64,000 nt of DNA from Reticulitermes speratus (taxonomy: Eukaryota > Arthropoda > Insecta > Blattodea > Rhinotermitidae): positions 24,306,635-24,370,634 of the forward strand of contig JAJKFL010000005.1 in the NCBI GenBank assembly GCA_021186555.1, given 5' to 3'. Under the pieces are notes generated by a model. That model was not told the DNA's origin. It made no database searches and worked only from the letters and a program-made list of their open reading frames with translations. The translations under genes and the position numbers were made by a program. Position 1 is the stretch's first letter. Each line of letters starts with the position of its first letter. This document shows positions 1 through 10,499 of this stretch, piece after piece.

Positions 1-480
1 ATTCGCTCTTTCTTTTTTACATTTTCATAGCGAATCGCAGAGAATAATTATCAGCTTGCCTTTAATATCCTGATTTCATTAAACTTATTTTATTAAAAAT
101 ATATGTTTCATTTATGCAAGTTCTTAAAAGCAAGTTCAAAATTAATCATTACACTTCTGCATAGCGACATTGCACGAAGACCCATAAGTCATAAAGCCGT
201 ATCGAGTCGGCAACTTCTCTGCCACAGGAGCTAAACGGGACAGTCTATAGCAGCACTACAGGCGTTTTGATACTGACTCAGATTAGGATATACTCGAACG
301 TTACGTACATATCACAGAACTCTCATTAGGCCATTTTAAAATTATTTACGGCGCATGTAACACTTCTAAACATATCCTGCGTATTCAGTGTAATTCTGCG
401 TTCTCATGCAAATTGATCCCTGCGGAATGTGGAACCGACAATAATGAAGGACGGTTGTCTGCTGGGTATGACGCAATGTA
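1..480. other. Unrecognised intergenic or intronic DNA
   Basis: I see no convincing ORF, repeat or RNA gene here. The stretch is mixed-composition, AT-rich sequence. Confidence 0.5.
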
Positions 481-492
481 GTCCGGAACTAA

Positions 493-525
493 CGTTTCGA
501 AGAAGGCTGCTGCCTCCATGTTCAG
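493..525 (-). repeat. Dispersed hammerhead-like repeat, degenerate copy
   Basis: On the minus strand the order is CTGAACA, T, GGAGG, a short loop, a partly pairing CCTTC, then GAAACGTTAG. It matches the dispersed CTGAAGA...GAAACGTTGG family, with one change in the CTGANGA box. Probably a relic of a Penelope-like element. Confidence 0.5.
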
Positions 526-1730
526 TGTACAAAACTGAATTACAGGGAAACAGTAGCTTGACTTTCTTATTACATATAGTACCTTCCGTTACGGTGTAGG
601 CTTGCTATGTGATGTGAAAGGTTCATACAAAGTTATTACACACTGAAAATGATGCAGAAGGTTCCCCGAAGCGCTGGTACACTTATGCCAAACTACATGG
701 ATTCACGTTCCAAATGACAGTACGGTCCATAGAAACGCAATGAGAACCTCAAAACTGAAAGAATGAAGGGGCTTTGTTTTCGTGATGTAACTTGCGTTTT
801 TGTAGTCAATGTAATTAGTTCATGCTATTCGTCTGAAGGACTGAGTAAAATAATGAAAAACCTTCAGTTAGAATAGTCGTTTGTTAGAATAAATATATTT
901 CCGAGCTCGCTTTCCTGTATATTCATAAACAGAAATTTCATTATTCGTAACTGGATTCTTTTAGATGGACTAACCCATTACGAAAACATCGTTTCCTTAA
1001 AACAAATGTAACTACGGGCACTCCACGAGTACCAAGATTAAACACGGCATTTCCATTGGCTCAACCCGAGCTGCCGTAGCTGAAAACGAGGCAGCTGGTG
1101 CCGCGAAATCCAGGGCTGCAGGGACATGCGCATTGCTACAATATATTATATTGATCATTCTCCTCCCATACCAATTCCTACACTGCCCTCCTGATTATGC
1201 TCACTCTCCTCTTTCCCTTTCTCTCTCCTCCACACCATCCACAACCACATGCAAACACACTCTTGTCAAGTTTCTCAGGGAAGAAAGCTGCATCAGCACG
1301 AGAGCAAGAAGAAAGTCATCAGCCTTAGGCAACAGCTCGTCACAGCAGTCGGCAGCATTTAAAATGTTTGCTCATTGTTTGATTGCGTCACCTCTCCAGA
1401 AGGTGGCCTTACAGTGAGCGACGCAGTTTCGGACCTCCAAAAGAAACCTTTCATTAATAGTTTTATTCTGGGAAAAGACACAGTAGCAACATGCACACAT
1501 AGAAACTTGTAACTCTTTTGCGTAGTACGTTTGAATTTGAGTTGTGTAAGAAAAGTGTAATGTAATTTATATTGTTATGACGGCTAAATCTGGTGGAACT
1601 GTAGCACCAAACGGACATTCGCTATGACAGGTTTGAAGTTAACAAAAGAGGCATTTATGTGCGAACCCTGAGAACGTCACAACGGAGGGAAGTAAAACCA
1701 GCTAGCGTCGACTTGAAGCAGGAAGAGAGG
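526..1730. other. Unrecognised DNA with a locally GC-richer part
   Basis: A weak repeat copy (CTGAAAA, then CCGAAGCGCTGG) lies near 642-690. The part from about 1020 to 1440 looks richer in G+C and CpG than its surroundings and carries an inverted CCAAT-like word (CCATTGG) near 1051. It lies upstream of the candidate signal-peptide exon, so a promoter or 5' UTR is possible, but nothing proves it. The 94-codon ORF at 1133 has low-complexity Ser/Pro composition and is not recognised. Confidence 0.3.
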
Positions 1731-1797
1731 ATGACATCGCTGGCCCAGGCGCTGGGACTTCTCACGTATGCACTTCTTCTCATCACTCTACCAAAAG
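1731..1797 (+). CDS. Candidate first coding exon: signal peptide followed by a GC-type splice donor
   Basis: The ATG at 1731 opens 22 codons beginning MTSLAQALGLL and ending ITLPK, with a long Leu/Ala/Ile core, the composition of a cleavable signal peptide. The reading frame is open upstream to 1659. Directly after the 67th base comes AAAAG followed by GCGAGT, a close match to a GC-AG intron donor. The intron would be phase 1. A phase-1 intron after a signal-peptide exon is common in genes for secreted or immunoglobulin-domain proteins. No downstream exon was found and the protein is not recognised, so the assignment rests on hydrophobicity and the donor alone. It could be chance. Confidence 0.3.
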
Positions 1798-2065
1798 GCG
1801 AGTCCCCTTTCTTTCATTCTTTGTTTAATGTTTACATAGTGAATAGTATGTATGGTATAGTAATGGCTGACAAAGAAACACTTGACACATAAAAGAAAAC
1901 TCTTTGGTATGGTATAAATTTATTGTACTTGCTTTCTGCAAATATTCACTCTAGAATACTCGATTAAACGATGAGGGTAAGGAGGCAGCCTGAGCGTGAA
2001 TTGAAAATAGTGGGCTAATTTTATATAGTTGCTATATACTAGTACAGAATTTGTAAAGAAAACTA

Positions 2066-2845
2066 CTTGGTCTGAAATAGTAACTGAGTACTAGTATGTA
2101 TAATGCAAATAACGGCTGGATGTGAAATAGTAACTGGTACCTAGTAACGAGAGTGCAAACAGCGGTTGGGAATTAAATAATACCTGTGTACTAGTAAGGA
2201 AAATGCAAACAGTGGTTGAGTCTGAAATGGTAACTGGTACCATTAATAACATTTCAAAGAGCGTGTGGGTCTCAAATAGTACCTGTGTACCAATAAAGAT
2301 AGTGCAAAGAGCAGGTGGGCCTAAAATGGTAACTGGTACCACCAGTAAGGACAGTTCAAAGAGTGGGTGGGTCTAAAGGGTAACTGGTACCATTAAGGAT
2401 AGTTCAAAAAGCGTTTGAGTCGCAAATATTACCTGTGTATAGTAAAGATAGTTCAAAGAGCAGGTGGGCCTGAAATGGTAACTGGTACCACCAGTAATGA
2501 CACTTCAATAGCGGGTGGGTCTGAAATAGTAACTGTATATCAGTTAGGATACTTCAAACAGCGGGTGGATCTGAAAGGGTAACTGGTACCATTAAGGATA
2601 GTTCAAAAAGCGTGAGAGTCGCAAATAGTACCTGTTACTAGTAAAAATAGTGCAAAGAGCAGGTGGGCCTGAAATGGTAACTGGCACCACTAGTAATGAC
2701 ACTTCAAAAGCGGGTGGGTCTGAAATAATAGCCTAGCATAAATAAAGACCGTGCATACGGCGTTTGGGTCTAAAATAGTAACTGGGTACCAGTAAGGAAA
2801 CTGCAAAATTTGGATTAGTTTGAAATAGTAACACAGAATTTGTAA
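2066..2845. repeat. About 50-bp degenerate minisatellite, about 16 copies, with higher-order repeat
   Basis: The word TAACTGGTACC or a variant (TACCTGTGTA) recurs at 2081, 2131, 2181, 2231, 2280, 2330, 2381, 2430, 2479, 2530, 2580, 2629, 2678, 2729, 2778 and 2829, a spacing of 49-51 bases. Each unit continues with AGTTCAAAGAGCGGGTGGGTCTGA-type sequence. Four successive units (2381-2579) resemble the next four (2580-2777) unit for unit, giving a period of about 199 bp. Both edges of the array adjoin CAGAATTTGTAA (near 2045 and 2833). Short minus-strand ORFs inside it are repeat translations. Confidence 0.9.
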
Positions 2846-3120
2846 GTTGTGTCCCATCTGGGCGTGGCACAGAAAGTGCAACTAGTAGCTTTTAAAACTT
2901 CGTCTGATGGCATTTACGGTACCACTACTGAAGAGGACAACTTCAGCATCTACAGTTGTGTATGTCTTAATCCTCTTGCGGGAGCACTTTGTTTCCAGAC
3001 TGAGGATCCCAGGATGTTCAGTAAAAAGATTATTGTCTACTTGCATATGACAAGCCATGTCTCAGCAGATAGGTACTAAGGTTTCGCAGAAACCTCCTGT
3101 CCACATATTCTCGGTCTTCT
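2846..3120. other. Unrecognised DNA with a 76-codon ORF
   Basis: A plus-strand ORF (2849-3079) is open but has no motif I recognise and starts in the last minisatellite-like unit. I do not call it a gene. Confidence 0.3.
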
Positions 3121-3123
3121 AAT

Positions 3124-3200
3124 TTGAAGATGGAGGCAGAAGGTTCACCAGAAACGTTGGTACCCACGTACCGAACTAAAAGATGACACATCCCAGAGTA
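3124..3200 (+). repeat. Dispersed hammerhead-like repeat (GAAACGTTGGT type)
   Basis: TTGAAGA, T, then a decayed GG...CC hairpin and GAAACGTTGGTACC, followed by TACCGAACTA and ACATCCCAGAGTAC. It shares this order with the copies at 32783 and 37727. The hairpin is reduced to about three pairs and the first base of CTGANGA is changed. Confidence 0.55.
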
Positions 3201-3479
3201 CTGCCATATCATACGTTGTTTTGTTCAGGCTTGTAAATATTTGGCACATGTAGCAGTTTGTTTTTACGCAGAAACTAATCCGTTGCACATACGGGCTTGG
3301 AGTTCAGCTTGGCTTGGGCGGTAAATGTGGAACAGAACTCGTAAATAATGGTTCAGGCTAGGTCTCTACATAAAAGGAGAAATAAATGACATCAGCCCAA
3401 GAATCAACGTCACAGTTTCGCAGTGTGGTCTTCTGAGCTATGACGTCAAATATTTTGGGAGAACATCTTCACTTCTACC

Positions 3480-3520
3480 CTGAAGAAGTAGGAGGCATCT
3501 TGTTCCTCCGAAACGCTTGT
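3480..3520 (+). repeat. Dispersed hammerhead-like repeat with intact five-pair stem
   Basis: CTGAAGA at 3480-3486, GGAGG at 3491-3495, a nine-base loop, CCTCC at 3505-3509, then GAAACG at 3510-3515. The stem is perfect. Four bases rather than one separate CTGAAGA from the stem. Confidence 0.6.
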
Positions 3521-3559
3521 ATCTATCATAAGTCTAGAGGGTTTCATAATCCGGGAGAC

Positions 3560-3990
3560 AAGCATATGTCTCTTAAGCCTGAAAACCTCAATTTTAATAT
3601 CACAGTTCATTTTGACAGTAGTCCCTATGAGGACGATTGTTAATCCTTGGGACATTCATTTTAATTCAGGGGAAGTGAGAGATTTTGAACTCAGCTGTAA
3701 AATTGGCACACCTAAATTCGCAGTGATATTTCGGTCACGTAGCACGAAAAAGCTGTGACGCGAAAATATTGAAGATGTTTTCTGGTTGCAGTTCATATAT
3801 GTTACGGAGCTGACAACGGTAGAATTTTCTTCTTCTTTATAAAAATTGTAATCATGCAATCGTACACAAAACCATGCTGACACATAATTTTCACTACAAG
3901 TGGGACACAAACGTACAAATCAGTTATAGGTGTGATAAGTATATAACGTCAATAAGGACTGCTTAATATTTCGTGAAAAAGAATGAAAAA
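3560..3990. other. Unrecognised AT-rich DNA
   Basis: Nothing recognisable. The overlapping ORFs of 60-84 codons on both strands show no family motif. Confidence 0.4.
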
Positions 3991-3996
3991 GAATGA

Positions 3997-4380
3997 ATGG
4001 AACTTAATGATCTGTACTCATCACCAAACATCATTAGTGTGATCAAATCAAGAAGAATGAGGTGGGTGGGGCAAGTAGCAAGTGTGGGGGAGGGGAGAGT
4101 TGCATACAGGATTTTGGTGTGGAGACCTAAGGGAAGGAGACTACTTGGAAGACCTAGGCGTAGATGGGAGGATAATATTAAAATGGGTCTTCAAGAAGTG
4201 GGATGGGAGGGCATGGACTAGATTGATATGGCTCAGGATAGGGATAGGTGGCGGGCTGTTGTGAATGAGGTACTGAACATTCGGGTTCCATTAAACGCGG
4301 GGAATCTTGACTAGATGAAGACTTGTTAGCTATTCAAGAAGTGCTCCATGGAGTTAGTTGGGTAGTTAGTTAGTCGGGTC
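3997..4380 (+). mobile_element. LINE 3' tail, C-terminal end of a reverse-transcriptase ORF
   Basis: The frame reads [41 protein letters not shown], then after a Trp-to-stop change (TAG at 4219) [20 protein letters not shown] and a second stop at 4312. This basic 'SRRxRWxGHVAR...GRPRxRWEDNIK' tail ends the endonuclease/reverse-transcriptase ORF of a widespread arthropod non-LTR element. Only the tail is present, as expected for 5'-truncated insertions. At least six other copies lie in this window (6670, 8525, 24115, 26775 minus, 35690, 40118 minus). Non-functional. Confidence 0.85.
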
Positions 4381-4394
4381 TGTTCATCTCCAGC

Positions 4395-4630
4395 TTCCTT
4401 TTGAGAAACTATAGAAGAGATTTCTAGGCCTCGGCCTGAACGGTCGTAGTTCGATTCAGGGCAGAGGCCAGAGATTCTTCTCTTCTTCAAAGCATCCAGA
4501 CGGACTCTTACTGAATGGACACTCGAGGTTCTTTGAACTCAGAGTAAATCGGCTGAGGTGTGAAGCTCACCAGTCACCTCCTTCTACTGCCGGGTTTAAA
4601 TGATTGGAGCTACACCTCCATTCCCAAATA
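4395..4630 (+). repeat. Possible decayed tRNA-derived SINE
   Basis: A box-B-like TAGTTCGATTCAG lies near 4447, followed by GGGCAGAGGCCAGAGATTC and, near the end, GGAGCTACACCTCC, a word also found in the SINE-D type copy at 43690. No clear box A and no target duplication. Confidence 0.35.
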
Positions 4631-4639
4631 TGATTTCAT

Positions 4640-5590
4640 GGTTTGCACAGGACACATTTACCGTTATTTTTATATATTGTCAGGTTAATTTAGTTTCGGT
4701 TTCAGTCGTTTAGATCCCAAACTCTAAATTAACCTCAAATATACAAGAATTCATAATTTTTATAGGAAATATCCGCAGTAATAAACCTTGCGTATGGAAT
4801 AAAATAACTGTGTTCGCAAAACCAAATCTCTTCCCTAAAAAATGTCAAAAAATAATGTTATGAAAAAGAGCAAATAGAACAACGAAAAAATTTCGATTTT
4901 TGCGGTTTGAGTGTTTGGATGTAATTCTAATCTTCGTTTCCAATCTTTTAGTTTATTTCACGAGTATGATTTATTATTTGGGTGTTATTCCTCCTTTAAA
5001 ATTTTGGATACTAAATATTGTGATACTGACAAGGAACGCAACTAAGCCCGGGGGAAGGAAAAAAGTACTTATGTCAGTAATGCATAAAGAGAAAGCATAA
5101 TGGGTTTCTCATGTTGATCCGTCCTCATGTTTCGTTTGTCAAAAAATTAAAGTATTTTGATTAATTCTGGTAGAGCAGAGCTTTAAACTGAAATGTGTTA
5201 ACCAAATTGGAGTTATGTTCATTCCGTTTCACAATACACTGTACGTACATCAAACACTGAATTCAATTTGAACTCAAGCATAATTTCTCAAGAAGGGTTC
5301 ACGATAAAGCTACCATGTTTCATTACATGAATCATAAGTTATTATGGTGTAAATAAATGTATTTGTAAACAACGCGTATCCTGTAGATACATGCAGGCAA
5401 TTCAAATTTAAATATAGCATCGATCTACAAAACTTATATTGAGACACAAACAAGAAGTTTGAGCAGCCTCAGAACCTATTTTCCTAATTCAATGTTGTAC
5501 ATGTTCCTTGCAATACATTAACAGTATATTACCTTTATTCCAACTTACTGCACGTATATTCATTACTAATGATTTATTATGGCGTATTAT
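4640..5590. other. Unrecognised AT-rich DNA
   Basis: Nothing recognisable. The 66-codon ORF at 4900 has no family motif. Confidence 0.4.
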
Positions 5591-5595
5591 TTCTC

Positions 5596-5628
5596 CTACA
5601 TGTTTCGGCCTTCACAGTCCATCTTCAG
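5596..5628 (-). repeat. Dispersed hammerhead-like repeat (GAAACATGTAG type)
   Basis: Minus strand: CTGAAGA, T, a weak GG...CC hairpin, then GAAACATGTAGG. Both conserved boxes are intact but the hairpin is poor. The flanks resemble those of the copy at 53571. Confidence 0.5.
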
Positions 5629-5639
5629 GGAGAACACTG

Positions 5640-6660
5640 ATATAAAGGAATACATTTTTATATAAAACGTCGTCTTAGATATGCATAAATACAATAAAAT
5701 TAAAGGTTACAGTACCAAGCAGTTAAACCATAGTGATAATATGACGGTAAAATTATAGTAAATGCAGTACATATTTATACAAGTTGTACTGTTTTATGTT
5801 CACTTTTGCAAACAAACATCTATTTCAATATTTATATCTTCTTCTGCACTGTGTTATGTCCGCATGTTGCGTAAAGATGTGTACTCTGTGGTGGGTCACT
5901 ATGTATTTATAGAATTTGAATCCTTAGGAATCCTGTCAGAAATTGTCTGCTATGCAAGTCAAGGATATCTTTCAGTTACAACTAAGGAATGAATATTATA
6001 TATATATATATACACACAGTCCTATTTAAAAGTATCGAATTACGTGGTGCACAGACATCTGTAGATTTCGCAGTTTACTTGTGTTATCCATAAATTCCAT
6101 CTTACAACGAAATCGGAAAGTTTACCATGGCCATCAGAACAGATTTACATTATATCATAGCTAGAGTGAATTCATTCCATCTGTACACACTTGCTTCCTT
6201 GTGATTATTTTAATCATATTTTGCTTACTTAAAAGAAGTGGACTTATACCATCTGTGTGCGTCTCCCATGAAATTCTTAAGTCAGCCGTCAGCTTTACAC
6301 GACATACGTATGCCACTTGAAGTCATCCCACATTGTATTTTGCAGCTTTCTGTAATTGGTAAGAACATACCGAACGCACAAACTTGTGAGGTGGGAGGAT
6401 TGTGAAACATATGTACGTATTGTATGAGATCTTCCAAAAGTATGCAAATTTGTTGACGTACCTTTTGTATAATTAAGAACAACATGGGTGCTCTGCGAAA
6501 TCCGTGCTTAGCGAATGTCTCAGAACAAGCAATGAACCACTGGACATACACAATGATATTCGGTAAGGATGTAGAAGGTAAACGTACTCGTACATGTGCG
6601 AATTGCTGTATAAAAATCAACAACTACAAAGACAGTAACATTAAATTTTATCTTACAGAA
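5640..6660. other. Unrecognised AT-rich DNA with a short (TA)n
   Basis: A (TA)n then (CA)n run lies at about 5994-6020. ORFs of up to 113 codons overlap on both strands and match nothing I know. Confidence 0.4.
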
Positions 6661-6669
6661 ATAACTTAT

Positions 6670-6835
6670 GATAGGAAGATATGGACTGAATTCATCTGCA
6701 TCCGGATAGGGACAAGTGGCGGACTTTTTGAACACGGTAATGAAACTTCGGGTTTTATATGTGAGGATTTCTTGACTCGCTGACAACGTACTAGTTTATT
6801 GAGGAGGAATTTGCTACATGGAGTTAACTACAAAT
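6670..6835 (+). mobile_element. LINE 3' tail, strongly decayed copy
   Basis: The sequence keeps the order WTEFICIRIGTSGGLFEHGNETS, then TTTCTTGACT and a TGCTACATGGAGTTA end, matching the tail family at 3997 and 26775. Several frame changes. Same family and orientation as 3997. Confidence 0.6.
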
Positions 6836-6959
6836 ACAGCGACTGTACGAAACAAAGAAATAATGTGATATCCTACGGACAAATATCTGTATTTAAGCTG
6901 CAAGTTCTTAAAATAATAATAATAACTATTTATTATTATTATATTATTTACAAATAAGC

Positions 6960-7262
6960 GTAAAGGTCAATTTGTCTCTGTGCATGCCATGGCGGCGGGG
7001 GAGAGAGTGGATGTATAGTTCCATGCATTTTAACTTCGGAATTAAGTACAAAAAGCGGTTAATTTCACTTCCCAATTGCTTTACTTCCGGGCAACGTGCC
7101 CCGGGACTCAATGATTAGGTGCAGGGTAGACTCCAGGGCCGGTCTGGTTAATGTTGGGAAGAAAAATCCCCACTCTCTAACGGGAATCAAACCCCAGTCT
7201 GTCTGTCATCCAACCTGTAGCATGGTCACCATACCGATTGAAACTACCCCAGCTCTAATACA
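6960..7262 (-). mobile_element. SINE family D copy (tRNA-derived), minus strand
   Basis: Shares with 17025, 27755, 32487, 49265 and 52835 the order GTGCATGCCATGGCGGC, a CTTTACTTCCGGG block and a box-B complement (GGGAATCAAACCCC near 7181). The tRNA-like head lies at the right end, so the element is on the minus strand. A fragment resembling the LINE tail (CATCTACGTCTAGGCCTCC) follows near 7345. Confidence 0.6.
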
Positions 7263-7369
7263 TGCACACCTTCAGCAGCAAATATATGATTTACTTAATG
7301 TTATTCTCCGATCTAAGCCTGAGTTTGCATTACTTATCTTTTCATCTACGTCTAGGCCTCCTACGTAGT

Positions 7370-8080
7370 CTGCTACCACGACGTGGCACATTAAAAAGTT
7401 TATAGCCAATTGCTATTTCCTCAGTTCTCTGAACTCCTCGATCTAAATTCTCCAATAATTCCAAATGGCGAGCTGAAACTTTAAAGCAAAAACAACTGTA
7501 TGTAGTTCATAACGTGTAAGTCGGGAAGTTCACCGCTTCAGGCCCAGTGGTATATTTATTTACCATTTGCTGTAACATTAAAAAGTTCTGTCTTCTGCCC
7601 ACACAGTGTATTTCTGTGTTTCCTACGAGTCTCGCAATGATTATTTCCATAAACAACCTTAACTAATCACTAGTTACTCTATAAAGGATACAAACTGTTC
7701 TGTGTAAGATACAAACGTAATTTTTATGGTAAGTATATGTTTTAGAGGAACGTCAGTTGTCAGAAGATTAACATACGTATCGAAATCCACACCACTAAAA
7801 TAAAGGTCAGATGTCGACTATCACTGATATTACGAAATAGTAGAATATGGCGTTTATTCCGAAAGTTATGTTATGTTTTATTGTAATAATAATAAATACC
7901 TGAAAATACATCACATTATTAAGTCTTGCTCGCTTTTCAACTTACCGTCTTGCACGGCAGTCTTCTACATATGTATGTGTGTATAAGTCTGTGTCACTTG
8001 TGTTTCCCAACGATGTACACATTTTACGATCTCTTCTTTCTTTTATGTTTTCCCCATTGGAAAATTTCAATCCGAAGCTC
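7370..8080. other. Unrecognised AT-rich DNA
   Basis: Nothing recognisable apart from a pyrimidine-rich run near 8026-8055. Confidence 0.4.
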
Positions 8081-8082
8081 AG

Positions 8083-8164
8083 TTCTCGAGTGATTCATAC
8101 TGGGTCCTTTGAAGTGAAACTTTCATCTGAGAGAACGGCAGCTTGTTGGATGGGACTAGCACAG
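8083..8164 (+). CDS. Weak internal exon candidate with a consensus splice donor
   Basis: An open frame running through GSFEVKLSSERTAACWMGLAQ ends at ACAG followed by GTGAGTAAGG, a near-perfect splice donor at 8165. A possible acceptor CTCAG lies at 8078-8082 after a pyrimidine-rich stretch. No family is recognised and no partner exon was found. It may be a repeat fragment with a chance donor. Confidence 0.18.
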
Positions 8165-8524
8165 GTGAGTAAGGAGGGAACGTTGAAGCACTTCAATTCT
8201 CCTTTTTCAGTAAAAAATTCATCACGAGCAAAAGTCTTGTTAAGACTGCAGTTGTAAGAAAACAATCACTATACACGAGATTTATGCATCACAGGACGTT
8301 CGTGACGAGTTGAGTGCTTGAAGTGGGAACATAAAAACATGGTGCGTTCCAAAATTGTCAAATTATAGGCGGACGAGCTGATACAATAACCAGCAGCTAA
8401 ACACTCAAAGACAGTAATTTTATAAGACCCTCGATCTGCGATATAGACAAGTTGAGATTTCTACTGGAACAGTAAAATCCTAACACAGTGCAAATCTGTT
8501 AACTTAATGCAAAAGATACATCGA

Positions 8525-8785
8525 TCAAAGCGAGGGTGGGACATGTAGCACGCACGAAAGACACGAAGAATTCATACAAAATCGGAATTTACGGGCACTT
8601 TGGAGACACAAGTGTACACATGAGGATAATATTAAAATTAATCATCAAGAAAGGAAATTTATGTAGTTTGGTTTCATATGGCTCAGGTTTAAGTCTAACT
8701 GTGGACTCTAATGAACATTCGCTTCCCATTAAATATGAGTTCTACGGCCAGCTAAGCAACTGTCAACTTCCTAAGTGAATGGAGT
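8525..8785 (+). mobile_element. LINE 3' tail, decayed copy
   Basis: Matches the family at 3997: GGTGGGACATGTAGCACG, then CATGAGGATAATATTAAAAT, ATGGCTCAGG, and AATGAACATTCGCTTCCC. Reading frame lost. Same orientation as 3997 and 24115. Confidence 0.65.
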
Positions 8786-8799
8786 TAGTTATCGCTTTT

Positions 8800-10430
8800 A
8801 CCTTAATAGGCCGTTCAATATATGAAATATGTTCGCGCCATCTTTGTAACCTGCCTCTTAAACCCGAACCACAACATACCACATGCACTGCAGTAAAGGC
8901 ATTACTTACAATTTACATCCGCCAAAAAACACTGAACGTTAAACGCCCATAGGTAGTGAGGCGAGGGGGATGAGGGTAATAACGAGCAAAGCCCCGCTAT
9001 CGAGAGCTGAAATTAGCTTATATTGCCGATACTGTGCGGTTCCATATGACAATCGTCCGACATATTGTACACAGTACTATGCCCATACCGGACGTCTCTG
9101 TGCATGCTGCGTGTTCAGGAAGTCGACATACAGTACGGCTATCCTGAACGACTTTTACCGTGGTTTTTCTCAAGTCCATTCCAGGTAAACACTTCGGATA
9201 TACGTAGATGGTTCATTTGAGATGCATGGATTTAAAAGTTTTATATGGCAACAGTTAACACACATAAATTGATTTATTTGACTGAACGCGATTTCCAACC
9301 TATCCTTTATTTTCAAACTTTTACGAAAAGCAAAGTAATAACCTTGTCATAAAAGACGAAAGGCTTTATATTTGACCATTTCTTAGTCATTTTTGTCTCA
9401 TAAAATACCATACCATTCAGTACAATACAGACTATAAATTTTACTTTATCATGAAAAAGACAAAAATTTAAACGTGCTGCATATGTTGCGTGACGTAATT
9501 TTATTACACTGTTACATAATAAAAAAACTGGCGTGAACACGATAATACATAAATCAATGCCCATTGTCGAAAACCAGCACAACCCAAACAACAAAACACT
9601 CAATTGTTCTGGGATTAATGAAACGCAGATTATTCATAAACTATTATTCCCTTCACACAAAATGAAGTCTGTGTTTTATATACGGATGGTTTCAAAATCA
9701 TCATAACACAACGCCTAATTTTATCAGTGTTACGTCACCATATCAGATGTCATAGTGGTACTGCGGCACATCAGGTCAGCCCATAGTGTATCTGTGTAGT
9801 GTTACATACAACACCGAGCTGAATTCAAAACCGTAAATCACTTTAATTTAGCTCATTGATCGTTTACTCAGTGACACTCGCGACACCTGATATTCTGATT
9901 ACGGTCTTCAGGGTTGTGATCCCGTGTAGTTTGGTAGATAAACACCAACGTTACGGAGCAACGTGCCGCTCCGTCTTCTCCCATCTTCTCTGAATATTAA
10001 GGCAGCAGGTTGTTCCAAAGCATTCGTATTCATTAAATAGCCTACAAGGAGTCACATGTGAGAAAGCTGCACATGTTTGCCGGCATTAGATGTTCAAATC
10101 TCATAGCTGCTATTCACTGACTGTAAGCCTCTCATAAAAGGTTCTTTATGGGATTATAGCTTAATTTTCTCTCTAAGAAAATATAGGCTTGTAAAATCGC
10201 CATTTTGAACCACATGACCAATATTCAAGAAACAGGGTGGATATTACCTCGTTAAAAATACCCCAAGCTGTATTTCCTACAATGAAAAATAACAAGATGG
10301 CGGACGCCAAATTTGTGAGGCGAGAGTGTCACTAGCGCCAAGTGCTTTAGGATCCTGAAGTAGTGTAGTAAAATAGATCTTGGAAAAGTACTTAACTGTT
10401 GCCAAGGTAATATTTTTGTACAACGCAGAA
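8800..10430. other. Unrecognised AT-rich DNA
   Basis: Nothing recognisable. The 96-codon minus-strand ORF at 9313-9603 is hydrophobic and Phe/Leu-rich, as AT-rich DNA often gives, with no family motif. Confidence 0.4.
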
Positions 10431-10434
10431 CAAC

Positions 10435-10475
10435 TCGATGGAGGAGGCAGATTCCTCCGAAAAGTTGGTATGTCT
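10435..10475 (+). repeat. Dispersed hammerhead-like repeat, degenerate
   Basis: GGAGG at 10443, CCTCC at 10454 and GAAAAGTTGGTA at 10459 keep the stem and a mutated GAAACGTTGGT. The CTGANGA box is lost (CTCGATG). Confidence 0.45.
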
Positions 10476-10499
10476 GCAATACTACATGCTGTCATGCTA

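Noticed and set aside
5596..5628. Active hammerhead at this site
   Set aside because: Boxes are intact but stem II hardly pairs, so only membership of the repeat family is claimed.
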